A stretch of DNA of 64,000 bases, taken from Hymenobacter perfusus (GTDB lineage: Bacteria; Bacteroidota; Bacteroidia; Cytophagales; Hymenobacteraceae). Of this stretch, positions 27,480 to 35,899 are shown piece by piece. The stretch lies in NCBI RefSeq assembly GCF_003944765.1, contig NZ_RWIU01000002.1, positions 248,001 through 312,000 of the forward strand. The letters run 5' to 3'. Both the position numbers and the translations under genes were made by a program. The notes below the pieces were generated by a model, which worked only from the letters and a program-made list of their open reading frames with translations, made no database searches and was not told where the DNA came from. Positions within the stretch are counted from its first letter, which is position 1. Each line of letters starts with the position of its first letter.

Positions 27480-27842
27480 TTAGGAAATGGTTGCCTGAGC
27501 TACTGCATTGGTAAATACCAGACAACCAACGAAAGCACAGGTCAGCTCGAAAATTAGGGTTACTTGAAACACGCGAATTGGCTTTGCCCATCGGGTACCA
27601 AATCCTAAACGGGTAGCCAGCAAACTTAAAAGTCCAATAGTACCTGCCGCCAAGCTACCGAGTATCGCAAACCCTACGAAGCGCGAAAAAAAGATGAGTA
27701 GCAGTCCTCTTGATGCTACCATTACCTGCATTGTCTCTGTGCTCCCGATAAAGAAAACGGCAGACCAGAATGCAATACCACTACCACTCAAGACAGCCAA
27801 CAAGATATAGATAGGATGTGGCCAAGACGTAGGCTGATACAT
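27480..27842 (-). CDS. Hypothetical small membrane protein
   Basis: 120 residues if it starts at MYQPTSWPHP; the frame runs on to 27902. There are three or four hydrophobic segments (IYILLAVLSGSGIAFWSAVFF, LIFFSRFVGFAILGSLAAGTIGLLSLLA in part, and VTLIFELTCAFVGCLVF). Base composition is visibly lower in G+C than both neighbours. It lies antisense between the regulator and susC genes, with its stop 9 bp past the regulator stop. No family was recognised. It may be a recent insertion into the locus. Confidence 0.55.
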   Translation of the reverse strand: MYQPTSWPHPIYILLAVLSGSGIAFWSAVFFIGSTETMQVMVASRGLLLIFFSRFVGFAILGSLAAGTIGLLSLLATRLGFGTRWAKPIRVFQVTLIFELTCAFVGCLVFTNAVAQATIS

Positions 27843-28283
27843 TATGAAGGTGTTGGTGGGCGAAGAAGTACATCTGTATACTTTATCAGGCAAGCAGGTC
27901 ACCTGTTACTTCAGCTAAGGCTTGTCGAAAGATTAACTTTTGCCTTGTTCTTTTTTCAAAAGTGAGGTATCAAAACTGAAAGTCGGGCTGAAATAATTAT
28001 TCAGGTATTCATATTAAGTAGTTGTATATCAGATTTTTGATCGAATATCTGGCTGTGAATCAATAGCTAAACACTTTGAGCGAATAGGAGAAGGGGAAAG
28101 AGCAGGATAGGGTGACATTTGAGCAGCAAGTCAGGCTGGCCGCCGGCCGCTAACAGTCGGTTGGCCGGCTCCGGCCGGTGGGTGAGTACCTACCTACCGG
28201 CCACCTGACCGGGGCCGGCCGGCCATTCCCCAGACGGCGCCGACCTGCCCGCAGAATCCCCACCTTCCCAATTCCCACTCCTT
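27843..28283. promoter_or_regulatory. AT-rich upstream region of the fructan susC gene
   Basis: 441 bp without a gene. The part at 27930-28080 is AT-rich, and the last ~150 bp are GC-rich with repeated GGCCGG runs, probably the long 5' leader of susC. The hybrid regulator should bind here. I could not identify its operator. Confidence 0.45.
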
Positions 28284-31200
28284 ATGAAAGACAGGTACCC
28301 CCTCCTGCGTCCGGCAGCTGGCCTGACGCTGCTGGCCGCCCTCACGGCCGCACCTGCCCTGCCGGCCACGGCTGCCCCGGCCGAAACCCGTACCGCCACC
28401 ACCGCCGCCGATGTGAAAGTAGCGGGCCGGGTGCTGGATGAGAACGGGGCCGGCATGCCCGGCGTCACGGTGGTAGCCAAGGGCACGGCCATCGGCACCT
28501 CTACTGATAACGACGGCAACTTCACGCTCTCCGTTCCTGATAACGTAACCACGTTGCTGTTTTCCTTCGTGGGGTATAAGTCGCAGGAAGTGGCGGTGAG
28601 CGGCGCGGTTATCAGCGTGACGCTGGCCCCTGATGCTGCGGCCCTGGATGAGGTAGTCGTAACCGGCTACCAGACCCAGCGCAAGGCCGACCTGACCGGC
28701 GCGGTGGCCGTGGTGAAGACCGAGGAAATCCGGGACATGGCCTCCAACGACGTGACGCGCAACCTGCAGGGCCGCGTACCAGGCGTGCAGATTACCACCG
28801 ACGGCGCGCCGGGCAGCGCCGCCACCGTACGCATCCGGGGCTTCGGCACGCTGGGCAACAACGACCCGCTGTACGTCATCGACGGTATCCCGACCAAGGA
28901 AGGCATCAACCAGATCAACCAGAACGACATCGAGAGCATTCAGGTGCTCAAGGATGCCTCGGCGGCCAGCATCTACGGCTCCCGGGCCGGCAACGGCGTG
29001 ATTATCATCACCACCAAAAAGGCCAAAAAGGGTGCTACCCGGGTTGATTTCTCCACGTTTTTCAGCGTGCAGACGCCGGGTCCGAACCTGCGGATGCTGA
29101 ACACGCAGGACTACGGCACGGTGTACGCCCGGGCCGCCATCAACGACGGCAAAGTACCCAGCCTGCCGTACTACAACTTCCAGACCTCGCGCGACGCGGC
29201 CGGCAACCTCGTCCTGAACGGGGTGAGCACGCCGGAATTCATTGACGCCGACCGCACCATGCGGGCCGCCGATACCGACTGGGCCAAGGAAACCCAGCAG
29301 AACGCCCTCATCCAGAGCTACAACCTGAACGTGAGCAGCGGCAGTGAGCGGGGCGGGGCTTTGTTCTCGCTGAACTACTACGACAACTCCGGCACGCTGA
29401 AATACTCCGGCTTCGACCGGATGACGGCCCGCCTGAACTCCGACTACAACTTCCTGGGCGGCAAGCTGAAGGTAGGCGAAAACCTGACCATCGTGAAGTC
29501 GCAGCGGGCCGAGTTTGACCTGAACCTGGTGCGCGACCGGACCACCCAGCTGCCCTCCATCGTGCCGGTGCGCACCGTGGACGGCGTGGGCTGGGGTGGC
29601 CCCGTGGCCGGCATGAGCGACCGGGACAACCCCCTGCGCCTGCTCACCGACAACCAGCAGAACCGCTCCAACACCGGCCGCGCCTTTGGTAACCTGTTCG
29701 CCGACGCCGAAATACTGAAGGGCCTGCACCTGCGCAGCAGCTTCGGCATTGATTACAGCATTTACCGGTTCCGCCAGATCTACAAGACCTACAAGGCCGG
29801 CTTCCTCTCCGAGCAGAACAACCGCGTGACCAACAACGAGCGGTTTTGGGGCAACTGGGTGTGGCAGAATACGCTGAACTACGACGTGCTGCTGGGCGGC
29901 AAGCACCAACTAGGCGTGCTGGCCGGGGCCGAGCGCATCAGCTACTACGACGAGAGTAGTTACGCCTCGCGTACCAACTTCGCCTCCGAAGACCCCGACT
30001 ACGCCTACCTCGACGGCGGCGCGGCCAACAAGGACAACGGCGGCGGGGCCACGGCCTACCGGCTCGCCTCGTACTTCGGCAAGATCAACTACAGCTTTGC
30101 CGACCGGTACCTGCTCTCGGCCACCCTGCGCCGCGACGGCTCCTCCCGCTTCGGGGCCGATAACCGCTTTGGGGTGTTCCCGGCGCTGTCAGCGGGCTGG
30201 CGTTTGAGCGAGGAAACCTTCGTGAAGGACAAGGCTGGGTTCTTTTCCGACCTGAAGCTGCGGGCCGGCTGGGGCCAGACCGGCAATCAGGATATTGCCA
30301 ACTTCGCGTCCCTGGGCCTGTACCAGTCGTTGCTGGGCACGCTGGACCCCAACTTCGAGTACGACCGGGGCACGGCCTACGACATCTACGGCAACGATAC
30401 CAGCCTGCCCTCGGGCTACCGCCGCTTCCAGCGCCCCAACCCCGCGCTGAAGTGGGAAACCACCACCCAAACCAACGTGGGCGTGGACTTCGGTTTCCTG
30501 GAGAATCGGCTGTCGGGCTCGGTGGATTACTTCGTGAAGAACAGCAAAGACATCCTCGTGAACCTGCCGTTTCTGGCGGTAGTGGGGGAGGGCGGCGACC
30601 AGTTCGTGAACGGGGCCTCCATCGAGAACAAAGGCTGGGAATTTTTGCTCGGCTACCAGAACAAACTGGAAAACGGCATCAGCTACACTATTTCGGGCAA
30701 CCTGGCCAGCTACCGGAACAAGCTCACCTACCTGCCTGCTGAGGTAATCAATGCCTACGGTGGCAACGGCCAGGACGTAACGCGCCTGGGCCACTCCATC
30801 AACGCGGTGTTCGGTTACGTGGCCGATGGCCTCTACCAGAACACCACCGAGGTAAACGAAGGCCCCACCCAGATTGGCGCCGCCCCCGGCCGCATCCGCT
30901 ACAAGGACCTGAACAACGACGGCAAGGTGGACAACTTCGACCAGACCTGGATTACGGAAGGGGTGCCCGACTTCAACTACGGCCTGAACCTGGGCGCGGG
31001 CTTCAAGGGCTTTGATGTGCAGGTGTTCTTGCAGGGCGTGCAGGGCTTGGAGGCCTTCAACAACTCCAAGTTCCGCACCGATTTCGCGTCCCTGGCGACG
31101 GGTGAGAACTGGGGCCAGCGCCTGCTCGATGCCTGGACGCCCACCAACGCCGGCTCCGGCATTCCGGCCGCCACGCTCCTCAACACCAACAACGAGGGCC

Positions 31201-31442
31201 GCGCCTCCACTTATTTCATCGAAAACGCTTCGTACCTGAAGCTGCGCAACGTGCAGGTGGGCTACTCGCTGCCGGAAGGCCTCACCAGTAAGCTGAAGCT
31301 CCAGGGCGTGCGGGTGTACGTGCAGGGCCAGAACCTGCTGACTTTCAAAAGCGACGAGTTTACCGGCCCCGACCCCGAGGTGACCAACTACCAGTATCCG
31401 GTGCCCCGCATTTTCTCCACCGGCCTCAACGTGACTTTTTAA
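28284..31442 (+). CDS. SusC/RagA family TonB-linked outer membrane protein
   Basis: 1052 residues. The signal peptide is followed by a carboxypeptidase-regulatory-like domain (VAGRVLDENGAGMPGVTVV, then TSTDNDGNFTL and FSFVGYKSQEV), the SusC signature LDEVVVTGYQTQRKADLTGA, a plug domain (GRVPGVQITTDGAPGSAATV, then IRGFGTL and PLYVIDGIP, and VLKDASAASIYGSRAGNGVI) and a 22-strand-type barrel ending PRIFSTGLNVTF. It would import fructan oligosaccharides across the outer membrane using TonB energy, with SusD as the lid. The genes for the partner, sugar porter, kinase and GH32 enzyme follow on the same strand, separated by octamer-repeat elements. Confidence 0.95.
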   Translation: MKDRYPLLRPAAGLTLLAALTAAPALPATAAPAETRTATTAADVKVAGRVLDENGAGMPGVTVVAKGTAIGTSTDNDGNFTLSVPDNVTTLLFSFVGYKSQEVAVSGAVISVTLAPDAAALDEVVVTGYQTQRKADLTGAVAVVKTEEIRDMASNDVTRNLQGRVPGVQITTDGAPGSAATVRIRGFGTLGNNDPLYVIDGIPTKEGINQINQNDIESIQVLKDASAASIYGSRAGNGVIIITTKKAKKGATRVDFSTFFSVQTPGPNLRMLNTQDYGTVYARAAINDGKVPSLPYYNFQTSRDAAGNLVLNGVSTPEFIDADRTMRAADTDWAKETQQNALIQSYNLNVSSGSERGGALFSLNYYDNSGTLKYSGFDRMTARLNSDYNFLGGKLKVGENLTIVKSQRAEFDLNLVRDRTTQLPSIVPVRTVDGVGWGGPVAGMSDRDNPLRLLTDNQQNRSNTGRAFGNLFADAEILKGLHLRSSFGIDYSIYRFRQIYKTYKAGFLSEQNNRVTNNERFWGNWVWQNTLNYDVLLGGKHQLGVLAGAERISYYDESSYASRTNFASEDPDYAYLDGGAANKDNGGGATAYRLASYFGKINYSFADRYLLSATLRRDGSSRFGADNRFGVFPALSAGWRLSEETFVKDKAGFFSDLKLRAGWGQTGNQDIANFASLGLYQSLLGTLDPNFEYDRGTAYDIYGNDTSLPSGYRRFQRPNPALKWETTTQTNVGVDFGFLENRLSGSVDYFVKNSKDILVNLPFLAVVGEGGDQFVNGASIENKGWEFLLGYQNKLENGISYTISGNLASYRNKLTYLPAEVINAYGGNGQDVTRLGHSINAVFGYVADGLYQNTTEVNEGPTQIGAAPGRIRYKDLNNDGKVDNFDQTWITEGVPDFNYGLNLGAGFKGFDVQVFLQGVQGLEAFNNSKFRTDFASLATGENWGQRLLDAWTPTNAGSGIPAATLLNTNNEGRASTYFIENASYLKLRNVQVGYSLPEGLTSKLKLQGVRVYVQGQNLLTFKSDEFTGPDPEVTNYQYPVPRIFSTGLNVTF

Positions 31443-31560
31443 GATAAGAAATTAGAAATGAGAGCTTAGAGCCAAGGATTTTCATTATCAAAAGTCTGTG
31501 TCTAGGCCCTGGTATCTCAGTTCTATCCTCTCAGTTCTAAGCTCTACTTCCCACCATCCC
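31443..31560. repeat. Intergenic inverted octamer-repeat element, TTCTA subfamily (copy 1)
   Basis: 118 bp filling the susC-susD gap. The left arm is purine-rich (GAAATTAGAAATGAGAGCTTAG), the right arm pyrimidine-rich (TTCTATCCTCTCAGTTCTAA from 31521). Core pairing: AGAGCTTAG at 31461-31469 with CTAAGCTCT at 31537-31545. The right arm is nearly identical to that of the element at 34738-34860. Confidence 0.7.
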
Positions 31561-33282
31561 ATGAAATTCCTCAAACCCACCATGCTGGCCCTGGGCCTGC
31601 TGGCTTCGGCCACCGGCTGCAACGATAGTAAGTTCCTGGAAGTGGCCCCCATCGGCGCGCTCAGCGACGAGCAGCTGAACACGCCGGAAAACATTGAAAA
31701 ACAGGTTATTTCCGCCTATTCCCAGCTCGGCAACGACGTGTACCGCGCCCCCTACACCAGCATGTGGCCCTACGGCAACGTGCGCGGCGGCGACGCCTAC
31801 AAAGGCGGCAACGGTACGGCCGACGTAGACGCGTTCCACTTCTACGAAACTTTCTCGTTCAACCGCGTGGACGTGGGCAACACCGACGAGCTGTGGTTTC
31901 TGATCTACATCGGGGTGTCGCGCTGCAATGACGCGCTGCGCCGGCTGGATGCGGTGGATGCCGCCGCCATGCCCACCAAGGCGGTGCGCCAGGGCGAAAT
32001 GCGCTTTTTGCGCGGGCACTACTACTTCCTGCTGAAAGAGCTGTTCAAGCGCGTGCCTTACATCGACCAGGCCGTGCCCACCGACAAGTACGGTGAGGTA
32101 TCGAACGTGGCGCTGACCAATGACGAGCTGTGGACGAAGATTGCCGATGACTTCCGCTTCGCCGCCGCCAACCTGCCCGAAACCCAGCCCGAAATCGGGC
32201 GCGCCACCAAGTCGGCGGCCCAGGCCTACCTGGCTAAAACGCTGTTGTACCAGGCCTACGGACAGAGCGAAACCCACGCCGTAACCACCACCGACCAGGC
32301 TAAGCTCCAGGAAGTAGTCACCCTGACCAACGCCGTTATCAGCTCGGGTAAATATTCCCTGCACCCGGATTTTGCCACCAACTTCCTGACCACCGGCGAC
32401 AACGGGGTGGAGTCGGTATTTGCCATCCAGTTTTCGCGCAACGACGGTACGCCTAAGGGCCGGGTGCAGCGCGGCAACGCGCTGGCCTACCCCATGAACC
32501 CCGACTACGGCTGCTGCGGCTTCCACCAGCCCAGCCAGAACCTGGTAAACTCCTTCCGGACCGATGCCCAGGGCCTACCGCTGTTTACCACCTTCAACAA
32601 CGCCGACCTGACCACGCCCCAGGACTTCCAGATCAACACCGTAGATCCGCGCCTCGACCACACGGTGGCCATTCCTTCGCACCCTTATAAATACTCGCCG
32701 TCGTTTATTTTCGCTACGTCCTGGCTGCGCGACCAGAACACCTACGGCGTGTACATGTCGATGAAGGAAACGGTGTTGCCCTCCGACCCCAGCTTCCAGA
32801 AAACGCCGCCCTTCATGGGTTCTTCCAAGAACTGGACCCTCATTCGCTACGCCGATGTGCTGCTCTGGAAAGCCGAAGCCCTGATTGAGCTGGGCCGGCC
32901 GGCGGAGGCGCTGCCCCTCATCAACCAGATCCGGCAGCGGGCCGCCAACAGCACCGCCCGCCTCAAAACCACGGCTGGCACCAATACGTCCAACTACCGC
33001 ATCGGGCAGTACCAGAGCGGCCAGTGGACGCAGCAATACGCCCGTGAGGCCCTACGCTTCGAGCGGCGCCTGGAGTTTGCCATGGAGGGCTACCGGTTCT
33101 TTGATTTGGTGCGCTGGGGCATTGCCGGCCCGTACCTGAACACCTACTTCGATAAGGAGAAAACCAAGCGCCAGTACCTGCAAACCGCCCGCTTCACCGT
33201 CGGCCGCGACGAGTACCTGCCAATTCCGCTGAACCAAATCAACTTCAGCAAAGGACTCTATAAGCAAAACCCGGGCTGGTAG
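31561..33282 (+). CDS. SusD/RagB family outer membrane nutrient-binding lipoprotein
   Basis: 573 residues from MKFLKPTML; the in-frame ATG at 31498 lies in the repeat element. The lipobox LASATGC puts the lipidated Cys at residue 20. It shows the SusD pattern: an N-terminal FLEVAPIGALSDEQLNTPEN region, TPR-like helices (RQGEMRFLRGHYYFLLKELF, VPYIDQAVPTDKYGEV), and the C-terminal LIRYADVLLWKAEALIELGR and EALRFERRLEFAMEGYRFFDL blocks. It binds the polysaccharide at the cell surface and feeds SusC. Linkage to GH32 and fructokinase genes suggests levan or inulin oligosaccharides. There is no SusE/SusF-like gene. Confidence 0.94.
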   Translation: MKFLKPTMLALGLLASATGCNDSKFLEVAPIGALSDEQLNTPENIEKQVISAYSQLGNDVYRAPYTSMWPYGNVRGGDAYKGGNGTADVDAFHFYETFSFNRVDVGNTDELWFLIYIGVSRCNDALRRLDAVDAAAMPTKAVRQGEMRFLRGHYYFLLKELFKRVPYIDQAVPTDKYGEVSNVALTNDELWTKIADDFRFAAANLPETQPEIGRATKSAAQAYLAKTLLYQAYGQSETHAVTTTDQAKLQEVVTLTNAVISSGKYSLHPDFATNFLTTGDNGVESVFAIQFSRNDGTPKGRVQRGNALAYPMNPDYGCCGFHQPSQNLVNSFRTDAQGLPLFTTFNNADLTTPQDFQINTVDPRLDHTVAIPSHPYKYSPSFIFATSWLRDQNTYGVYMSMKETVLPSDPSFQKTPPFMGSSKNWTLIRYADVLLWKAEALIELGRPAEALPLINQIRQRAANSTARLKTTAGTNTSNYRIGQYQSGQWTQQYAREALRFERRLEFAMEGYRFFDLVRWGIAGPYLNTYFDKEKTKRQYLQTARFTVGRDEYLPIPLNQINFSKGLYKQNPGW

Positions 33283-33405
33283 TAAGGTGAAGTTGTGAAA
33301 TGGTGAAGTTGTGAAGTGGCGTGGCCTCATTATGACACAGCAGCACCACCACTCACCATTCCACAAACTCACAAGTTCACCACTTCACAATTTGAATTCT
33401 CCGCC
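33283..33405. repeat. Intergenic inverted octamer-repeat element, GTGAA subfamily (copy 1)
   Basis: The left arm (33286-33319) is four 8-bp units of type GTGAAGTT/GTGAAATG. The right arm (about 33348-33390) is the complementary type, with units such as ACAAGTTC, ACCACTTC. It runs from the susD stop to the porter start codon. Confidence 0.8.
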
Positions 33406-34737
33406 GTGAAAAATAACAACGTATTCTTCTGGTCCCTGGTCGTGGCGCTCGGCGGCTTTCTGTTCGGCTTTGATACGGCCGTGATATCCGGGGCCGAGAA
33501 AGCCATTCAGCAGCTCTGGGGACTTGATGCCCTGGAGCACGGCTTCACCATTGCCGTGGCCCTGATTGGCACCGTATTCGGGGCCATGTTTGGCGGCATT
33601 CCATCGGATAAGCTGGGCCGGCGGCAAACCCTCATCTGGATTGCGGTGTTGTACTTCGTATCGGCGCTGGGGGCGGCGGTTACCTCCAACTGGGTGCTGT
33701 TTATGGCGTTCCGGTTTCTGGGCGGGCTGGGGGTAGGGGCCTCGTCGGTGACGGCTCCGCTCTACATTTCGGAAGTAGCCCCGGCCGCCCAGCGCGGCAA
33801 AATGGTGGCCATGTTCCAGTTCAACATCGTGTTCGGGATTCTGGCTGCCTACCTCTCCAACTACCTGCTCACGGGCGTGGGGGACAACGACTGGCGCTGG
33901 ATGCTGGGCGTGCAGGCGGTGCCGGCCCTGGCGTTTTTCCTGCTGCTGTTCCGCGTGCCCGAAAGCCCCCGCTGGCTGATTGGCCGGGGCCGGGTGGAGG
34001 AAGGCCGCGCCGTGCTCCGCCGCGTAGACCCCGCCACCGCCGACCAGCTCACCACCGATATCCTGACCACCAACGCCGCCGATGAAGCCGGCGGCACCTC
34101 TCTGCTGGCCCCGCAGTACCGCACGCCCGTGCTGCTGGCGGTGCTGTTTGCGGTGTTCAATCAGGTGTCGGGCATCAACGCCATTATCTACTACGCCCCG
34201 CGCATTTTCGAAATGACCGGTTTGGGCAAAAGCTCGGCTTTGCTGTCGTCGGCGGGGCTGGGGCTGGTGAACTTCATCTTCACGCTGCTGGGCCGCCAGG
34301 TCATCGACCAGTTTGGCCGCCGCAAGCTTATGCTCATTGGCTCCTTTGGGTTGATTGTGACGCTGGCGCTGGTGTCGTGGGCGTTTTACTCGGAGAACTT
34401 CCAGGCCTTCGGGGGTATGTTGGTGCCGGGGCTGCTGTTCGTGTACATTGCCTTTTTTGCCTTCTCGCAGGGCGCGGTTATCTGGGTGTTCATCTCCGAA
34501 ATCTTCCCCAATACGGTGCGGGCTAAAGGCCAAGCGCTGGGGTCCAGCACGCACTGGGTCATGGCCGCCGCTATTGCCTTCGCCTTCCCGCCTTTGGCCG
34601 AAAAACTAGGCGGCGGCCACACCTTCGCCTTTTTCTGCGCCATGATGGTGCTGCAGCTCCTGTTTGTGTGGCGCCTAATGCCAGAAACCAAAGGCACCAG
34701 CCTGGAGCAGATGGATAAGGCCCTAGTACTGCACTAA
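33406..34737 (+). CDS. MFS sugar porter (probable fructose importer)
   Basis: 443 residues starting at GTG 33406, directly after the repeat element; the in-frame ATG at 33316 would translate the repeat. It has twelve membrane helices with sugar-porter family signatures: GFDTAVISGAEKAIQ, DKLGRRQTL, RFLGGLGVGASS, PLYISEVAPAAQRG, PESPRWLIGRGR, NQVSGINAIIYYAP, FGRRKLM and the terminal PETKGTSLEQMD. It would import a monosaccharide by proton symport across the inner membrane. Its position between SusD and fructokinase genes points to fructose, comparable to BT1758 in Bacteroides. Confidence 0.93.
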   Translation: MKNNNVFFWSLVVALGGFLFGFDTAVISGAEKAIQQLWGLDALEHGFTIAVALIGTVFGAMFGGIPSDKLGRRQTLIWIAVLYFVSALGAAVTSNWVLFMAFRFLGGLGVGASSVTAPLYISEVAPAAQRGKMVAMFQFNIVFGILAAYLSNYLLTGVGDNDWRWMLGVQAVPALAFFLLLFRVPESPRWLIGRGRVEEGRAVLRRVDPATADQLTTDILTTNAADEAGGTSLLAPQYRTPVLLAVLFAVFNQVSGINAIIYYAPRIFEMTGLGKSSALLSSAGLGLVNFIFTLLGRQVIDQFGRRKLMLIGSFGLIVTLALVSWAFYSENFQAFGGMLVPGLLFVYIAFFAFSQGAVIWVFISEIFPNTVRAKGQALGSSTHWVMAAAIAFAFPPLAEKLGGGHTFAFFCAMMVLQLLFVWRLMPETKGTSLEQMDKALVLH

Positions 34738-34860
34738 ACCAGAAGTTAGAAAATAGAAGCAAGAGCCTAGACAGGGCCGATACAAGATTGAAAGTTACTG
34801 TCACGCTCCGGTTTTCGTTCTTCTAAGTTCTATCCTCTACGTTCTAAGCTCTTACTTCTC
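34738..34860. repeat. Intergenic inverted octamer-repeat element, TTCTA subfamily (copy 2)
   Basis: The left arm starts AGAAGTTAGAAAATAGAAGC. The right arm at 34828-34858 reads TTCTATCCTCTACGTTCTAA followed by GCTCTTACTTC, which matches the right arm at 31521-31550 almost base for base. It abuts the fructokinase ATG. Confidence 0.7.
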
Positions 34861-35751
34861 ATGTCTGATACCATAGTCTGCTTTGGCGAAATTCTCTGGG
34901 ACGTGCTGCCTACCGGCAAGCAGCCCGGCGGCGCGCCTTTCAACGTGGCCGTACACCTGCACCAACTGGGCCTGCCGGTGGAGCTCATCAGCCGCGTGGG
35001 CGACGACGAACTGGGCCAGGAGCTGACGGCTTTTGTGGCCGGGAAAGGCCTCAGTACTGACTTCGTACAGCAGGGCAAAACCCACCTCACTGGCGTGGTG
35101 AAAGCCAACGTAGACGATACCAACGAGGTGACCTACAAAATTGTGCAGCCCGTAGCCTGGGACTATATCCAGTACGAGCCGGCCCTGGAGCAGCTGGTGG
35201 CCCAGGCCGATGTATTCGTGTTTGGCTCCCTGGCCGCCCGCCAGGCTGGCACCCGCGAAACCCTGTACCGCCTGCTGGAGCACGCCCGCTTCAAGGTATT
35301 CGACGTGAACATGCGGCCCCCACACTACACGAAAGAGGTGGTGAAATACCTGCTCGAAAAGGCCGACCTGGTCAAGATGAACCACCACGAGCTGGCCGAA
35401 ATCATGGCCTGGTTTACCCCCGAAACCAACCGGGAGGTTGCCATGCAGTGGCTGGCCGAGCGGTTCAATCTGGCCGCCGTGTGCGTCACCTGCGGGGCCG
35501 ACGGGGCGCTACTCTGGACCAACGGCCGCCTTTACCGCGCCCCCGGCGTACCGGTATCAGTGCGCGACACCATCGGCAGCGGCGACGCGTTTCTGGCGGC
35601 GCTGCTCAAGGGCTGGCAGGCGGGCCAGGAGCCCGGCGAGGCGTTGCGTTTCGCCTGCGCCACCGGGGCGCTGGTGGCTACCCACCAGGGTGCCACGCCG
35701 GCCTTCACGGAAACCGATGTGCGGCAGTTACTGGCCGGACAGGCGGTTTAG
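34861..35751 (+). CDS. scrK: Fructokinase (PfkB family)
   Basis: 296 residues. It has the PfkB N-terminal signature CFGEILWDVLPTG, with GGAPFNVAVHLHQLG and SRVGDDELG, an ATP-site region VTCGADGALLW, and the C-terminal DTIGSGDAFLAALLKGW carrying the catalytic Asp of the (G/A)xGD motif. It would phosphorylate fructose to fructose 6-phosphate in the cytosol. The gene sits between the porter and the GH32 enzyme, so it completes fructan catabolism. The length is normal for bacterial fructokinases. Confidence 0.93.
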   Translation: MSDTIVCFGEILWDVLPTGKQPGGAPFNVAVHLHQLGLPVELISRVGDDELGQELTAFVAGKGLSTDFVQQGKTHLTGVVKANVDDTNEVTYKIVQPVAWDYIQYEPALEQLVAQADVFVFGSLAARQAGTRETLYRLLEHARFKVFDVNMRPPHYTKEVVKYLLEKADLVKMNHHELAEIMAWFTPETNREVAMQWLAERFNLAAVCVTCGADGALLWTNGRLYRAPGVPVSVRDTIGSGDAFLAALLKGWQAGQEPGEALRFACATGALVATHQGATPAFTETDVRQLLAGQAV

Positions 35752-35763
35752 GGCGCTTTTGTT

Positions 35764-35815
35764 GTTTGTAGGACGTCATTCCGGGCCCCGCGAGGAATCT
35801 CGCATGCTGACACTG
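35764..35815. repeat. Short palindromic sequence, possible dispersed repeat
   Basis: In the 148-bp gap before the GH32 gene, GCGAG-GAAT-CTCGC (35790-35803) forms a perfect 5-bp hairpin in the context GTCATTCCGGGCCCC. It resembles dispersed intergenic sequences I associate with Hymenobacter genomes; only one copy is in this window. Confidence 0.3.
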
Positions 35816-35899
35816 CCCCAGCCGCCCGCCGATGGTGCGCAAGCTGCTTCGGCTGCGCCCCTGCGCGCTATTGTTTCTGTTCTTTCCCCACCCACTGAT

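Noticed and set aside
33316..33405. ATG start of the sugar porter 30 codons upstream
   Set aside because: The extra residues are a translation of the octamer-repeat element; the GTG at 33406 starts at the family's normal N-terminus.
33283..33405. Octamer repeats as a CRISPR array
   Set aside because: The units are 8 bp, degenerate, without spacers, and arranged as inverted arms; no cas genes are present.
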